Notes under the pieces: generated by a model | What the model was told of the DNA's origin: nothing | The model's database searches: none | What the model saw: the letters and a program-made list of their open reading frames with translations, nothing else | In this document: piece by piece, positions 21,967 to 33,693 of the stretch | Position numbering within the stretch: position 1 is the first letter of the stretch | How the letters are laid out: each line of letters opens with the position of its first letter | Position numbers and translations under genes: made by a program | NCBI GenBank assembly: GCA_964016985.1 | Contig: OZ024836.1 | Coordinates: 40,792,803 to 40,856,802 of the forward strand | DNA length: 64,000 bases | Reading direction: 5' to 3' | DNA from: Anodontia alba | Lineage: Eukaryota > Mollusca > Bivalvia > Lucinida > Lucinidae

Positions 21967-22852
21967 TTATTTATTACCTGTAACATGCCAAATTGTCCAA
22001 AATAACAATTATATATTGTTTATTCTGATCAATTTTTAGAATAAAAATCACTGTTTGCTCAAGAAATATTCAGAAGCATACCATAATAACACTAAGTCTT
22101 GGGATAGATAGCCCTTTGCAAACTGTGTAGACCCAGATCAGACGCCGCAGAACCCAGCGTCAGATCGGACGCCGCAGAACGCAGTGTCTGATCAGGATCT
22201 ACGCTGTTTGCCATATTTCATCATTTCTTCGAATTATGAGCGACCCACACCAAACTCTTCGACGACTTTCCCCGAGTACTTCAATTTTCATCCACCTTAC
22301 AGATTGGATCAACTCAAAATAATTGAAATAATCCTGAAAGGGCCGTAAATTGCAAATAAATAAATTTTTATGGTGTTTTGTATTCAACCTGAAATCAGGC
22401 ATTTGATCCTTTTCTCTTGCATCGGTTCAAACACTAGAAACATTTTTTTTTTTCATAAAAATGTTTCTGTATTTCTGTACATGTTGAATATAGCAGTTTG
22501 CCAAGTGTATAAAGACAGAACAAAAGGTAAAATATATGTGATGATATAAGAATATATGGAATAAATTCTATGAATTTCTTTACATGTTTTTTTTTTCTTT
22601 TTTTTTTTCATTCCTGTCTTCCTCACACAGTGGCAATTACAGCCTCTAGTCAACAAATGCTTCGCTGCAGATCTGATAATGATCCTTTAAGGTAGTATAT
22701 GCTAACAGTTGTAGAGCAGAAAACTCATTAAAGTATTCCAAAGATATCATGAGAAAGTGAAGCTATTAATGTACAGTTATAATAACACCCCTGAATGATG
22801 ATGAGGTCAAATGATTCTGGAGCTTTCTGAACCTTGTGAGCCGGACTGTATA
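21967..22852. other. Anonymous DNA with one hairpin fragment
   Basis: Contains a fragment of the AAACAGTGTAGACCC hairpin family at about 22106-22212, with an internal duplication of CAGATCAGACGCCGCAGAAC-like sequence, and otherwise no recognised feature. Confidence 0.5.
22106..22212. repeat. Hairpin element of the GTGTAGACCCAGATC family
   Basis: GCAAACTGTGTAGACCCAGA pairs with TCAGGATCTACGCTGTTTGC across a centre where the CGCCGCAGAAC segment is present twice. It is the same core as in 36379-36563, 46283-46360 and 55828-55890. Confidence 0.6.
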
Positions 22853-23275
22853 AATACATGTCATGTGCAGGCCTATTCTTTCTTCTGTCTTAACATGAAA
22901 GCTTAAGATTTCTTTCTTTCTTTCTTTTAGAACGATAATTCGACACGCTAATAATGTTCAAAATTATCAACATATACAGTGGCACCTCTACTAAAGGTCA
23001 CCTCTCAACATCAGCCACTTCCCTCAAAATAATAACCACTATTCTGAAAGTAAAAAAGTACAATACATGTCATATGCAGGCCTATTCTTTCTTCTGTCTT
23101 AACATGAAAGCCTAAGATTTCTTCTTTCTTTCTTTCTTTCTTTTAGAACGATAATTCGACACGCTAATAATGTTCAATATTATCAGTATATACAGTGGCA
23201 CCTCTACTAAAGGTCACATCTCAACATCAGCTACTTCCCTAAAAATAATAATCAATTTTCTGAAAGTAAGTACAA
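22853..23275. repeat. ~206-bp direct tandem duplication
   Basis: The segment from CATGTCATGTGCAGGCCTAT to the CTGAAAGTA near 23050 is repeated from CATGTCATATGCAGGCCTAT (about 23067) to about 23272 with high identity. Each unit contains a TTTC microsatellite of different length and CAGTGGCACCTCTACTAAAG, an end-like motif similar to pogo/Tigger TIRs. Confidence 0.8.
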
Positions 23276-23800
23276 TTTTTCTGTATATTAAGCATTTCTA
23301 CAATACCACCTCCCTACAACAGCTACTTTTTCCAAAGGCTATTTTGCTAAAGCATAAGAATCAGCCTTTCAAATAGTATATCTACATTAAGAGGAACTTG
23401 TTGAGTAACGTATTTACCCTAAATATTAGGACGCTCTTACTTTTTACCGTACTTATCCTAAACTTTTAACCTGCACATTTGGGTAACTAGTGTAGTATCT
23501 ACAAAGTTTCCAGTGCAGACCCTGATCAAACTGTTTGGATTTTGATCTGGGTCTACACTGTTTGCTCAGGCTGTTTTATGTCGGAATATTTAGGGTAAAT
23601 ATGGTAGTCTGCGATCAAACGTGTATTTCAAGGAACTCGATATGGTGAAGACATCTGACCTAGTTCATCTATGCAATAAACAGTCACCTTTGGCTCAATT
23701 AGAATGATGTACAAAACTGATTAAAAGCAGAAATGCTTATCAGTTGAATGTCAGATAGATCATCGCCAGTAGGCTGTTATGGAATGCCATTGCTGTCTTA
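23276..23800. other. Anonymous DNA with a decayed hairpin
   Basis: A hairpin fragment at about 23510-23570 (CAGTGCAGACCCTGATC against GATCTGGGTCTACACTG) belongs to the hairpin family above. Nothing else is recognised. Confidence 0.5.
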
Positions 23801-24155
23801 TACGGCGCAAACACCTTGCGTTTTGCGATTACTTTGTACGAATTTGATGTTACTTTATGCGGGTTAAATATTGCAGTATCTGACTTTATTGTTACGCCAT
23901 ATGAATTGGCCATTACGTTTTGTACTTTTATCAATACGCTATGTGGGTTTGTTATTTACTTATGCTGGTTTAATATTACGTTATTTAATTTGTTGTGTTT
24001 TGTGCATTTCCTAATACCTTCATTTCGTTATGTCACTATGGCTGACAGATGCCGTATATTTAGGGAAGGCAGGTTTACGTTATGTGAGTTTTGATTACGA
24101 TGTGAGTGTCAATACGTTCAGTGACTTTATTATTACGTTATGCCATAAACCGTAA
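23801..24155. repeat. Degenerate short tandem repeat (TTTGATTACGTTATG-like)
   Basis: Loose repeats of 25-30 bp with GCGATTACTTTG, GATGTTACTTTATGCGGGTT and TTTATTACGTTATG. The open frame on the plus strand (23816-24094) and its opposite on the minus strand are products of this low complexity. Confidence 0.5.
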
Positions 24156-24264
24156 GTGACGGAAACTAACGAGATTTCCCGATTTATAGAAAGGTACTTG
24201 ACAATACCGATTATTACCGTCTGTGTATCCATCTATCTACAAGATTTTCTAGTGGACATTAAAA

Positions 24265-27200
24265 TACTGCCCCAGTACCAGTCCTATCGATACGACACAC
24301 TCCACTACTGTCCTAGTATCAGTCCAACTGATACGACACAGTCAAACACTGTCCCAGTCTCAGTCCTACTAATATGATACAGCCCCAGTACCTGTCCTAC
24401 GGATATGATACATTCCACTACTGCCCCAGTACCAGTCCTATTGATACGACAGTACCATTCCTATTGATATGATACAGTACACTACTGCCCCTATACTAGC
24501 CCTACGTATACGATACAGTACATTACAACCTCAGTACCAGTTCTGTTGATGTACACCACTGTTACATTGTCAGTCCTACTGATACTACACAGTCCACTTC
24601 TGTCCCAGTACCAGTCTTACTGATATGGTACAGTCCACCAATTCATCAACCAGTCCTAATGATACGACACAGTCAATGTCTGTCGCGGTACTAGTCCTAC
24701 TGATATGATACAGTCTACCACTGCCCAGTACCAGTCCTACTGATACGACAGCCCACTTCTGTCCCAGTATAAGTCCTGCTGATATGAAACAGTCCACAAC
24801 TGCCCCAATACAAGACATATTGTCTACTACAGCCCTATACAAGTCCTACTGATACCTTACTGATACCAGTTCTAGTGATATTCAACAGTCCACTACTGCC
24901 CTAATTCTAGTCCTATTGATACCCTACAATCCACAACTACCCCAGTACATGTCCTATTGATACGACACAATACACTACTGCCCCAGTCCCAATCCTACTT
25001 AAACGCTATAGTACACTTTTGCCCCAGATCCTATCTTATTAATACGTCAAAATTCACTAATGCCCCAGTACCAGTCCTACTGATGCCCTACAGTCCACTA
25101 CTGACCCAGTAATAGTCCTATTCATATGACACAGTACACTATTGCCCAGTATTAGTCCTTGTTATAAGCTGCAGCACACTACTGCAGCATTGTCAGCCCT
25201 ATTTATACGCCACAGTCCACTGCTGGCCCAGTACCAGTCCTAGTGATATTCAACAGTCCACTACTGCCCCAGTACCAGTCTTATTAATACGACACAGGCC
25301 ATTACTGCACAAGGACCAGTCCTACTTATACTAATAGACAAAAGTACACTACTGACCTAGTGCTAGTCCTGTTGATATGTCGTAGTCCACTTCTGACCCA
25401 GTACTAGTCCTACTGATACCCTTCAGTGCAATTCTGCCCCAGTATTTGCCATCTGGATACGACACAGTCCACTACTGCCAGTACCAGTCCTACTGATACC
25501 CTACAGTCCACCTCTGCCCCAGTACCAGACCAGCCCTTTTGATACTCTACAGTTCACTACTGCCCCAGCACCAGTCCTACTGATACCATACAGTCCACTA
25601 CTGCCCCAGTAACAGACCTGTTGATACAACACAATCCACTACTGCCCCAGTACGAATCCTACAGTCCACTATTATCCAATTTCCAGTCCTTCTGATATGG
25701 CTACGGTCACAGTACCATTCATTTTGATATGCTCAGTCCACAACTGCCCTAGTACCAGTCCTGCTGATACTACACAATCCGCTATTGTCCCAGTACCAGA
25801 CCTATTGATACAACGCAGTCAGTTTCTGCCCTAGTACGAGTTCTACTGTTACCATACAAACCACTACTGCCGCAGTACCAGTTCTACTAATATGACATAG
25901 TCCCTTAGTGCCGCAGTACCAGTCCTACTGATACCCTACAGTTGACCCCTGTTCCAGTACCAGTACTATTGATACCATACAGTCCACAACTGCCCCAGTA
26001 CCAGTCCTTTTGATACGACACAGTACACTACTGCCCTAGTATGTTACAGTATATTATTGACTAGTACCAGTCTTATTTATACGACACAGTGTACTACTGT
26101 CCCATTACCAGTCCTCCTGATTCTACACGGTCCACTACTGTCCAAGTAACAGTCTTACTGATTATGATACAGTCCACAAATGCTCCACTATCAGTTCTAC
26201 TGATACAACACAGTCCACTACTGTCACAGTACTAGTCCTACTGATATGATACAGTCTATCACTGTCATGGACCAGTCCTCCTGATACTACACAGCCCACT
26301 ACTGTCCCAGAATCAGTCTTACTGATATAATACAACCCACTTATGCTTCAGTACCAGTTCTACTGATATAATACAGTCCGCTACTGTCCTAGTACTAGTC
26401 CTACTGATATGATAGTCTACCGTTGCATGGGTCATTCCAACTGATACGATACAGTCCGCAACTACCCCGATACCAGACCCTGCAGTCCACTACTACCCAA
26501 ATACCAATCCTATTGATATCCTTCAATCCACTATTGCCCCAATACCAGTCCTATTGATACAAGTCAGTACACTACTGCCCCAGGACTACTCCTAATATGC
26601 TACAGTACACTTTGCCCCAGTATCAGTCTTATTGATAAGTCACAGTCAATAACTGCCCCAGTACCCGTCCTACTGATACTCTACAGTCCACTACTGCCCC
26701 AGTACAAGTCCTATTGATACGACACAGTACACTTCTGCCCCAGTACCAGTCCTACTTATTCACATTTTATATATCACAGTCCACTGCTGGCCTACTCATA
26801 CCAGACAGTCCACTACTGACTTAATACCAGTCTTATTGATGTCACACAGTACAGTATATCCCCAGTACCTGTTCTACTAATACACTACAGTACTCTTCTG
26901 CCCCAGTACCAGTCCTTATGATACGTCGCTGTTCCCTAATGACCCAGTTCCAGTCTGACAAATACCCTTCAGTCCACTACTGCCACAGTACCACTCCTGC
27001 TGATTCGACATAGTCCACTGCTGTCCGAGTACCAGTCCTACTGATACCCTGCAGTCCATCTCTGCCCCAGTACCAGCCTTATTGATAAACTACTGTCCAC
27101 TACTGCCCCAGTACCAATCCTATTGATTCCCTACAATCCACTGCTGTCCTAATCCAGTCCTATTGATACAACAGTCCACTACTGCCCCAGTTCGAGCTGT

Positions 27201-27560
27201 GCTGTTACCATACAGTCAACTTCTGCCCCAGTACCAGTCTTACTGATATGACATAGTCCTTTACTATCTCAGTACCAGTCCTTCTGTTATGATGTCCACT
27301 ATTGCTCCAGTATCAATCCTACTGATAGCCTATAGTCTACACTTGTCCCAGTACTTGTCCTGCTAATATCCTACAGTCCACTGCTGTCTAAGTACCAGTT
27401 CTACTGATACTCTGTAGTCCATTAATCCCGGGTACCAGTCCTATTGATGTCTCACAGTCAATTAGTCCACCAATACCTGTCCTACTGATACCCTGTAATT
27501 AACCACTGTCTCAGTACCAGACCTATCGATACGTCCATTATTGCCCTAGTATCCGTCCGA
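24265..27560 (+). repeat. 41-bp satellite, forward block, about 80 units
   Basis: The consensus unit reads CCCCAGTACCAGTCCTACTG followed by ATACGACACAGTCCACTACTG (41 bp), confirmed by counting several adjacent units. Divergence is moderate with many small indels. It spans about 3.3 kb without interruption. It has no coding capacity; open frames are short. Confidence 0.93.
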
Positions 27561-28212
27561 GGACTGGTACTGTGTCTATAGTGGACTGTAGAGTATATGG
27601 AGGATTGGTACTGGGTCTGAATCAACTGCTGAGAATAAGGAGGTACTGGATCTGTGCTGGACTGGGTCTGAAGTGGACAGTATATTATACGGAGGACTGG
27701 TACGGTGTTTGTAGTGGACTGTAGAGTATACGGAGGACTGGTACTGGGTCTGTAGTGGACTGTAGAGTATACGGAGGACTGGTACTGGTTCTGTAGTGGA
27801 CTGTAGAGTATACAGAGGACTGGTACGGTGTTTGTAGTGAACTGTAGAGTATACGGAAGACTTGAACTTTGTCGGTAGTGGATCTGAGTATACGGAGGAC
27901 TGGTAATGTGTCTGTGGTGGACTGTAGACTATAGGAAGTACTAGAACATGGTCTATAGTGGACTGTAGAGAATACGTACTGGTACTGGGTTTCTAGTGGG
28001 TTGAAGAGTATACGGAGGACTGGTAGACACATTTGTGCAATCTTCGCGGACTGTAGATTGTATGGAGGACTGGTACTTATTAGGAGGACTAGTTCTAGGT
28101 CTTTAAGGAATATAGTATACGGAGGACTGGTGCTGGGGCTGTAGTGGCCTGTAGAGTATACGTAGGACAGGTTCTGGGTCTGTAGGGGACTGTGGATTTC
28201 ACTTAGGACTGG
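27561..28212 (-). repeat. 41-bp satellite, inverted block, about 16 units
   Basis: The same satellite continues in reverse orientation: GGACTGGTACTGGGTCTGTA, then GTGGACTGTAGAGTATACGGA (41 bp). At the switch, the end of a forward unit abuts AGGACTGGTACTG, so the junction is itself a dyad. These units carry their own diagnostic change (GTATACTC instead of GATACGAC) and look more uniform than the forward block. The 179-codon minus-strand open frame here is only repeat translation. Confidence 0.9.
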
Positions 28213-28385
28213 TACGAGGGTCATGTCACTAATAGGCTTCCTTGGTTTTATCCCAGGTATATTTTAAAATGCTTCACTGCACTTGAATGGTGTGTTGAAT
28301 AGCTAAAGATACCCCTTTATTTCGTGCAAATTGCTTTCCAACTGACCGAGTTATTTCAAATTGAAATAGATGCAGTCATATACAC
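28213..28385 (+). mobile_element. Mariner left-end fragment
   Basis: TACGAGGGTC followed by GTCACTAATAGGCTTCC and about 150 bp more matches the left end of the mariner at 62173, with a ~14-bp deletion inside the terminal repeat. Similarity stops at GCAGTCATATAC. It begins exactly where the satellite ends. Confidence 0.8.
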
Positions 28386-28670
28386 TGGGCAGAAGTTTCA
28401 AATAATTGGTGCATTAGTTGTTTCATATTTTTATAGTTTGACTTTGTAATAAGCCCTTTCTCATGAGTCTTGTATGGATTTGACTAATAAAATGAGTACA
28501 TTGCCATGTTCGTGGTTTGTCTTTACAATCCATTTTTCTGGATTTTGCCAATAAAAATGACTTAATTGGACTTGATTTGCTTTTGGAATAATAATATTTC
28601 AAATTGTCTGCAACCAGCTCAAGCTAAAACCGTTAGAGAAGAGATAACAAGTTAAGTTCGATTTCATTAT

Positions 28671-28671
<1 letters not shown>

Positions 28672-28722
<51 letters not shown>
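28672..28722. repeat. (GA)n microsatellite
   Basis: About 25 uninterrupted GA units. Confidence 0.95.
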
Positions 28723-28725
<3 letters not shown>

Positions 28726-28930
28726 GAGTAATAGTGGTATAGTGGTAGTAACTGCCCAGATATTTTGGTAGAGGTGTGCGATCTAAGTCTCAAAAACTTG
28801 ACCTACTTTTATAACCCTGAACATTTTTACATGTTACACCCATACTGCTCAGATACGATACCTATATATATAATTATTGTCGCAAATCCCACCCCATATT
28901 GGCCGCACATGTCTCGTGTAGGCAGATGTT

Positions 28931-28933
<3 letters not shown>

Positions 28934-28978
<45 letters not shown>
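28934..28978. repeat. (GA)n microsatellite
   Basis: About 22 uninterrupted GA units, 210 bp after the previous GA run. Confidence 0.95.
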
Positions 28979-29486
28979 ATCTTATTCGCTTTCTATTTAC
29001 AATTCATATGTTTCAACTCTGCATAGATAGCTGGATAGAGTATCTTGCGCCAACGTAAAGACAAAAAAAATCGCCTCAAAGAGAGCAGTATATAGGATTT
29101 ACTTCTATGTGTGTACACATGTGCCTTTCTATGACTCCAGTAGTTTCCGATTCGAAGTAAAGTAGCAAATGTATATTGATCAGAGAAGTAGCTGAATCTA
29201 TCCAAATTAGTCGTGCAAACATATTCTCTTCTAAAAGCAGTGTTTTCTAGTTCTTAAAGAACATTTCCTCTTGAAGGTAAGGAGCTCATAAACAGTGAGA
29301 CTTGAGACAACTAGACAAGTTTGCGAACCTTTTTTCGTAAGTGGACGGATAAGTATCGCTACAAAAACATTTGTTGACTTCTCTTAGCCTTCATAGTCGT
29401 GGCGCATGTAGCTATAATGTAATTGATAAAGCACTGAGTTATTGTGACCGATGACTTAAAATATATAATATATATGCAACATGAAT

Positions 29487-29489
<3 letters not shown>

Positions 29490-29535
<46 letters not shown>
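29490..29535. repeat. (CA)n microsatellite
   Basis: About 22 uninterrupted AC units. Confidence 0.95.
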
Positions 29536-29542
<7 letters not shown>

Positions 29543-29762
29543 ATATAATAAAAGACAGTTGGCATGTAAATACTGATTAACTTAGGCCTACAATTACATC
29601 AATTTCAAGACCTCATTTACAAAGCGCAAGCTAGACATGCAAGAAATTATAAAACTCTACAACAGGTGAAAGACGCCGTTGCATTTTGTGTTAAAATCAA
29701 CGACCACCCATACTTAAAAGGATGATTTGTTGTATATAAAACGATGATGCCCACTGCAGATA

Positions 29763-29890
29763 TTGATTTTTCCAACTTAGTCGTTTTTCCCATTTAGCCG
29801 TTTTTCCAACTTAAGCGCTTGATATACGTTTTCCAAGATAGTCGTTATTTTTCCCACTTAAGCGTATTTCCAACTTAGTCTCTTAACATA
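29763..29890. repeat. Degenerate ~20-bp repeat (TTTTCCAACTTAGTCG)
   Basis: Several imperfect copies of TTTTTCCAACTTAGTCG and TTTTCCCACTTAAGCG follow one another. The opposite sense (CGCTTAAATAGGAAAA) also occurs around 18000-18030, so the motif is dispersed. Confidence 0.6.
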
Positions 29891-30194
29891 CGTATTCGCT
29901 AAGCTCCTCGGTAAACATGCTAGATTTGACAGTGATTTTTGTTGTCCTCACTACTATATACATGTTGTTGTAGGCTATAAGCAACCTTGTATTTGCTTGA
30001 TGCTGAATAAATATATTATATTATATTGTATTGCATTGTTTAATCTGACAGATTAATAGAAATTCGCTTCGATGATAAGATAAAAAACAGAAATAGCATT
30101 TGCTACATCAAGTGGACAATTGTTATGCAAGCCACTCATTATTTTTTGACAGTTCGATCGATTAATTGAAAGTGGTTGTAAGGAAGTATGATTA
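29891..30194. other. Anonymous AT-rich DNA
   Basis: Nothing recognised beyond a short TATATTATATTATATTG-like run near 30012-30030. Confidence 0.45.
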
Positions 30195-30481
30195 ATCAGG
30201 GACAAATTCTTTCTAAGAAAATGGGTTTGACACTTCATAAAAATTGTCTCCAGTAGAGGCAGTTTGCGTGAAATGTCAGACCCATATTTTGGGGGAAATA
30301 TTTGAGCACTTAAAGCGCCAAGCAAAATTCGTCGCATTCTTTTTCAGAGAAAATGTTTTGAAAATTCACGTGAATCGCCTGCTTGGAAAACGGCAAGCAA
30401 ACAGACAGTTTGCATGAAATGTCAAACCCCATTTTCTGCGGAAAGATAGTTTAACCCTTAAAGTGCAAAACAAAAGTCGTA

Positions 30482-30484
<3 letters not shown>
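30195..30484. repeat. Two diverged units of a TTTGCATGAAATGTCAAACC repeat
   Basis: The first unit (about 30195-30340) contains GCAGTTTGCGTGAAATGTCA and CTTAAAGCGCCAAGCAAAA. The second (about 30345-30484) contains ACAGTTTGCATGAAATGTCA and CCTTAAAGTGCAAAACAAAA. Related sequence occurs near 700-745. Confidence 0.6.

Positions 30485-30542
<58 letters not shown>
30485..30542. repeat. (GA)n microsatellite
   Basis: About 29 uninterrupted GA units, the longest GA run in the window. Confidence 0.95.
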
Positions 30543-30545
<3 letters not shown>

Positions 30546-31888
30546 TTTCTAATAGCTCAAGAAATTTACCAATATTTAAGAAAATTATCTTATTTTTTCA
30601 TGAAATTGTATGTTTTGTGTATTCATTAATATCACCTCATCGACATAACAATATTGTGCCGAAAGTTAAAAAATCAGTAAATTTTCAATTTTTTGCTCTC
30701 GGACCTGGCACCATGATTCCTCAGTGGCTCGAGCTACCCATGACTGGAACAATTTTCTATGGTCCCAAAGATGTTACAGCCATTCAAGTTCTACTGTGTA
30801 CATTTCCATCAAATGCACAAAATATTTTAACAATTTTGTGGGTGTTGTTTGATTAAAAGGGTTCTTAAATCTGTGATGATAGTATTGATGGGTATGTATT
30901 AAATCGGTTTACCTAGAGATCATTTTAAAGAATAGATATCTTTAATTCCTGTATAAACAATGTTCTACAATAATCTTACTTAATAATTCAGTGACTGTAG
31001 TATGCAGAATGCTCTTTAATTGATGTTAAGAAATGTATGACATCTAACAGTTCTTTTCTCAGTATTCTTTATCCCTAGGCTTCTTTCTTTCTTTTTTTCC
31101 GTTATTGACGTTCATAAAATAGTGAACAACTTAAAAAAAGTTTTTGTTTCTAAATATATTCATATCGGTCTTATCAAATTATCTTTGTTCTTATATTTGA
31201 TTAAATTCTCGTGTGTTTTATTCAGATAAACGATCAATTTTCATGTTAAAGTTGAACTGAATTATCTATAACTAAATACAACTCGTTTTTTTAATTAATT
31301 AATTAATATTTAATTAATTGATATTAAATTTATTTTCAAATATTAAACTATTGATCTTCGTTTCAAATTCATTCATTCTAAAGAACACTAATACATATTT
31401 TGTATTTATCAAATTTGTTATTCATTTATCAAATCTGGGACTTCGACAGGTTATACATTTGTGGGAAGACTTTGAATGAACACCGAGTTAACAAATGAAG
31501 ACATTTTAGTGCATTTTGTAGTGTCTACTCACTATTAGTGCACACAATGTATAAACGTATTTAAACCTATGTGCACTCGGGTGTAAACTTTTGTCTTAGC
31601 AGTACTGCATGTTCGCTGTTAATTTAGCTAAAACTTCACTGGGATGTACAGTCATGCATGACAATTTCCAGAAGAAAAATAGCAAAATCACTATTTTTGT
31701 ATATCGTCTTCTTGAAAAAAACTTTCGACCGGATTTTCGCATACAGTGTGTCCACTGTGTCCTATTGATTTTTGGGGGAAAATCGAATGTTTTATTTAGT
31801 GAAAACACCATGTTTTTGATTTGCATAGTTGAAACATCGCTTTCAAGCAAATTGAATTTTGAAATTTCATCTATTTCTACAGTTAACA
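30543..31888. other. Anonymous AT-rich DNA
   Basis: No recognisable gene. The open frame at 30617-30856 (plus) has a protein-like patch (PGTMIPQWLELPMTG) but no known family. The overlapping frames at 31596-31932 on both strands show no domain. Confidence 0.45.
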
Positions 31889-31959
31889 TGTGCGCCCAGC
31901 GAAGACTCGGATCAACCTACGCATCCATGTAGCTGATCTGAGTCCTTGCTGGGCGCACG
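31889..31959. mobile_element. Hairpin element, GTGCGCCCAGCGAAGACTC family
   Basis: The left arm GTGCGCCCAGCGAAGACTC and right arm GAGTCCTTGCTGGGCGCAC are near-complementary, with TCAACCTACGCATCC-type spacer. Related elements occur near 32690-32875, 57083-57233 and 60530-60652. Confidence 0.65.
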
Positions 31960-31991
31960 TTGCTGTGCCTCGACTCAAATGATTTAAAGAC

Positions 31992-32114
31992 GTGTGTAGC
32001 CGCCGGTCCCTTCCAGGCAGGCAGGGAAACTTCATAGAGCACCGAAGAGATTTATTTTCATCGGTGCTCTATGAAGATTCTCTCCCTGCTGTGAAGGGGC
32101 CGGCGGCTATACAC
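31992..32114. mobile_element. Long hairpin with ~54-bp arms
   Basis: The arms run from GTGTGTAGCCGCCGG to CATAGAGCACCGA and back (TCGGTGCTCTATG to CCGGCGGCTATACAC) with a ~16-bp loop. About 45 of 54 positions pair by eye. No copy of this hairpin is seen elsewhere in the window. Confidence 0.75.
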
Positions 32115-32534
32115 AAGCGGAAAATGTCATAAATCACAACATAAAATGCAGACGTATACTCGGCACGCAGACAGTAAACTTCATACGGAAAGCAGTGTTT
32201 GATAATTTAACCAAAGTGAAAATATGTGTTTGGATTTAATCAATGTAAAGCAATTCCTCCTGAACAGTTACTGGTAAATATGGTAAACTTTTTATTCAGT
32301 CGTTAAAAACCCCCCCAAAAAACCCCAAACTTTTCGTTATCATTTAAAAATTAAGTTTTAAAGAAAAGGTTTTGATTGTTCACGAAAACTTCCAAGCAAT
32401 ATTACAATTTTGTCGTTATAAAAGATGAAAAAATTATCAAAAAAAAAGTTTTTTATGGTGTCTTTCTATGTTACAGAACTAATTAAAAAAAATATTGATC
32501 TTTTTCTACGTTCTACTCAAAATATATTTCCGAT

Positions 32535-32675
32535 GCGGTTTTATCGAGTACCCACAATCTTTGTTTTAAGAGCAGAAATAAGAAATAATATCATTCTCAT
32601 TTAGCACCAAAGTTCACTTTTTAAAGTGGGATCAATTGGCAACTTCATTACATATTAATGTGATTCGTGAAAACA
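32535..32675 (+). mobile_element. Decayed right half of a P1 MITE
   Basis: GCGGTTTTATCGAGTACCC, then ACAATCTTTGTTTTAAGAGC resembles the right palindrome arm of family P1. A weakened AAAGTGGGATC segment and a GATTCGTGAAAAC end-like motif follow. The left half is missing. Confidence 0.6.
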
Positions 32676-32689
32676 TTTAGCCGGGACAC

Positions 32690-32875
32690 AGCAATTCCTA
32701 CAATATACGAGAGCAGCCGGTGAAGGTCAACCTGCGCATCCGCACAGTATGACAAGTCTTCACTGACAGCATGAAAAAAAAAAAGCCCCAGGTCCCTAGC
32801 TATCCATAGAGCGCACAGAGAAGACACTGACCAGACTGTGCACGGACCGATCTGAGTCTTCGCTAGACGCACACA
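32690..32875. repeat. Decayed hairpin element of the GCGCCCAGCGAAGAC family
   Basis: GGTCAACCTGCGCATCCGCA on the left and GATCTGAGTCTTCGCTAGACG on the right (split by small changes) match the family seen at 31889-31959. It is more spaced out, with a GCATGAAAAAAAAAAAGCC insert. Confidence 0.5.
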
Positions 32876-33693
32876 TGCAACTTGTAGGAAACCCTCTGTC
32901 CCGGTTCATTTGTGTTAACGCATGTCCATTCTTACTGTCCAATGCGTTATGTTATTTACTGTCATGAATAACAAAATACAGGTTTACCATGCAATCAACA
33001 TAATGATGTGCTAAACTGTGGATAACTTGGGATGGCATTTATTAAGAATGCCAAAGGATATAGTAAAAAAAAACTGAGATAGAAGAAAAATAAAACGCGC
33101 AGCAGTCTGGTGTTGCGTGCCAAAATATGCGATGTCAACGGCTTACGTGGCGACAATCACACATTGTCGCGACGTGTAAACGTACGTAGCACTAATTCTT
33201 ACAACCATGATTCATGTAAGGCGACTCCTATTAGAAGAAAAAGTAGTGTCAAACATTGAAAACTCAAAAATCGTTGTTGTTTTTTTTTTTCACTATTTGA
33301 TACAGTGACAATATCAATTTCGATTTAACCGAGTATTCTGTATATGATAATTCCAACAGGTACTTACAGAGATTTCTGGGGAAAATAAAAGTGAGTGCTC
33401 TCACTGGAAAATAATATTTTTCTCAGTGATACATTATTTTGCTGTGCAAAAGATGTAAATGACGTCGTCATGGCAATAGATGACGCATGTAAACAAGTTC
33501 GAAGAGACAAAAATGTCATTTTGAAAGCTATGCAATATTTTTCTGGTCTTTCAAAAAAATGTGTGTGTGTGTGTGTATGTGTTCCGTTTAGAAAAGAGAC
33601 AGTGGTATTTTTATTTTTTATCCCGTGTTTACATTTATAAACTAAAACTGCGATTTGCCTTTTGTTTTCAAGTTCACAATTACTAAGATATTA

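Larger units (their letters stand above)
28386..29489. other. Anonymous DNA with two (GA)n runs
   Basis: No gene is recognised. Open frames at 28599-28793 and 28765-29058 run through the GA microsatellites. Confidence 0.5.
32115..33681. other. Anonymous DNA with decayed MITE and hairpin pieces
   Basis: Besides the two fragments listed at 32535-32675 and 32690-32875, a short (GT)n lies near 33560-33579. No gene is recognised. Confidence 0.45.

Noticed and set aside
27685..28224. 179-codon minus-strand open frame
   Set aside because: It is the inverted 41-bp satellite read in one frame, with no non-repeat sequence.
30617..30856. 79-codon frame with PGTMIPQWLELPMTG patch
   Set aside because: It looks protein-like over a short span but has no recognised match, splice context or conservation evidence.
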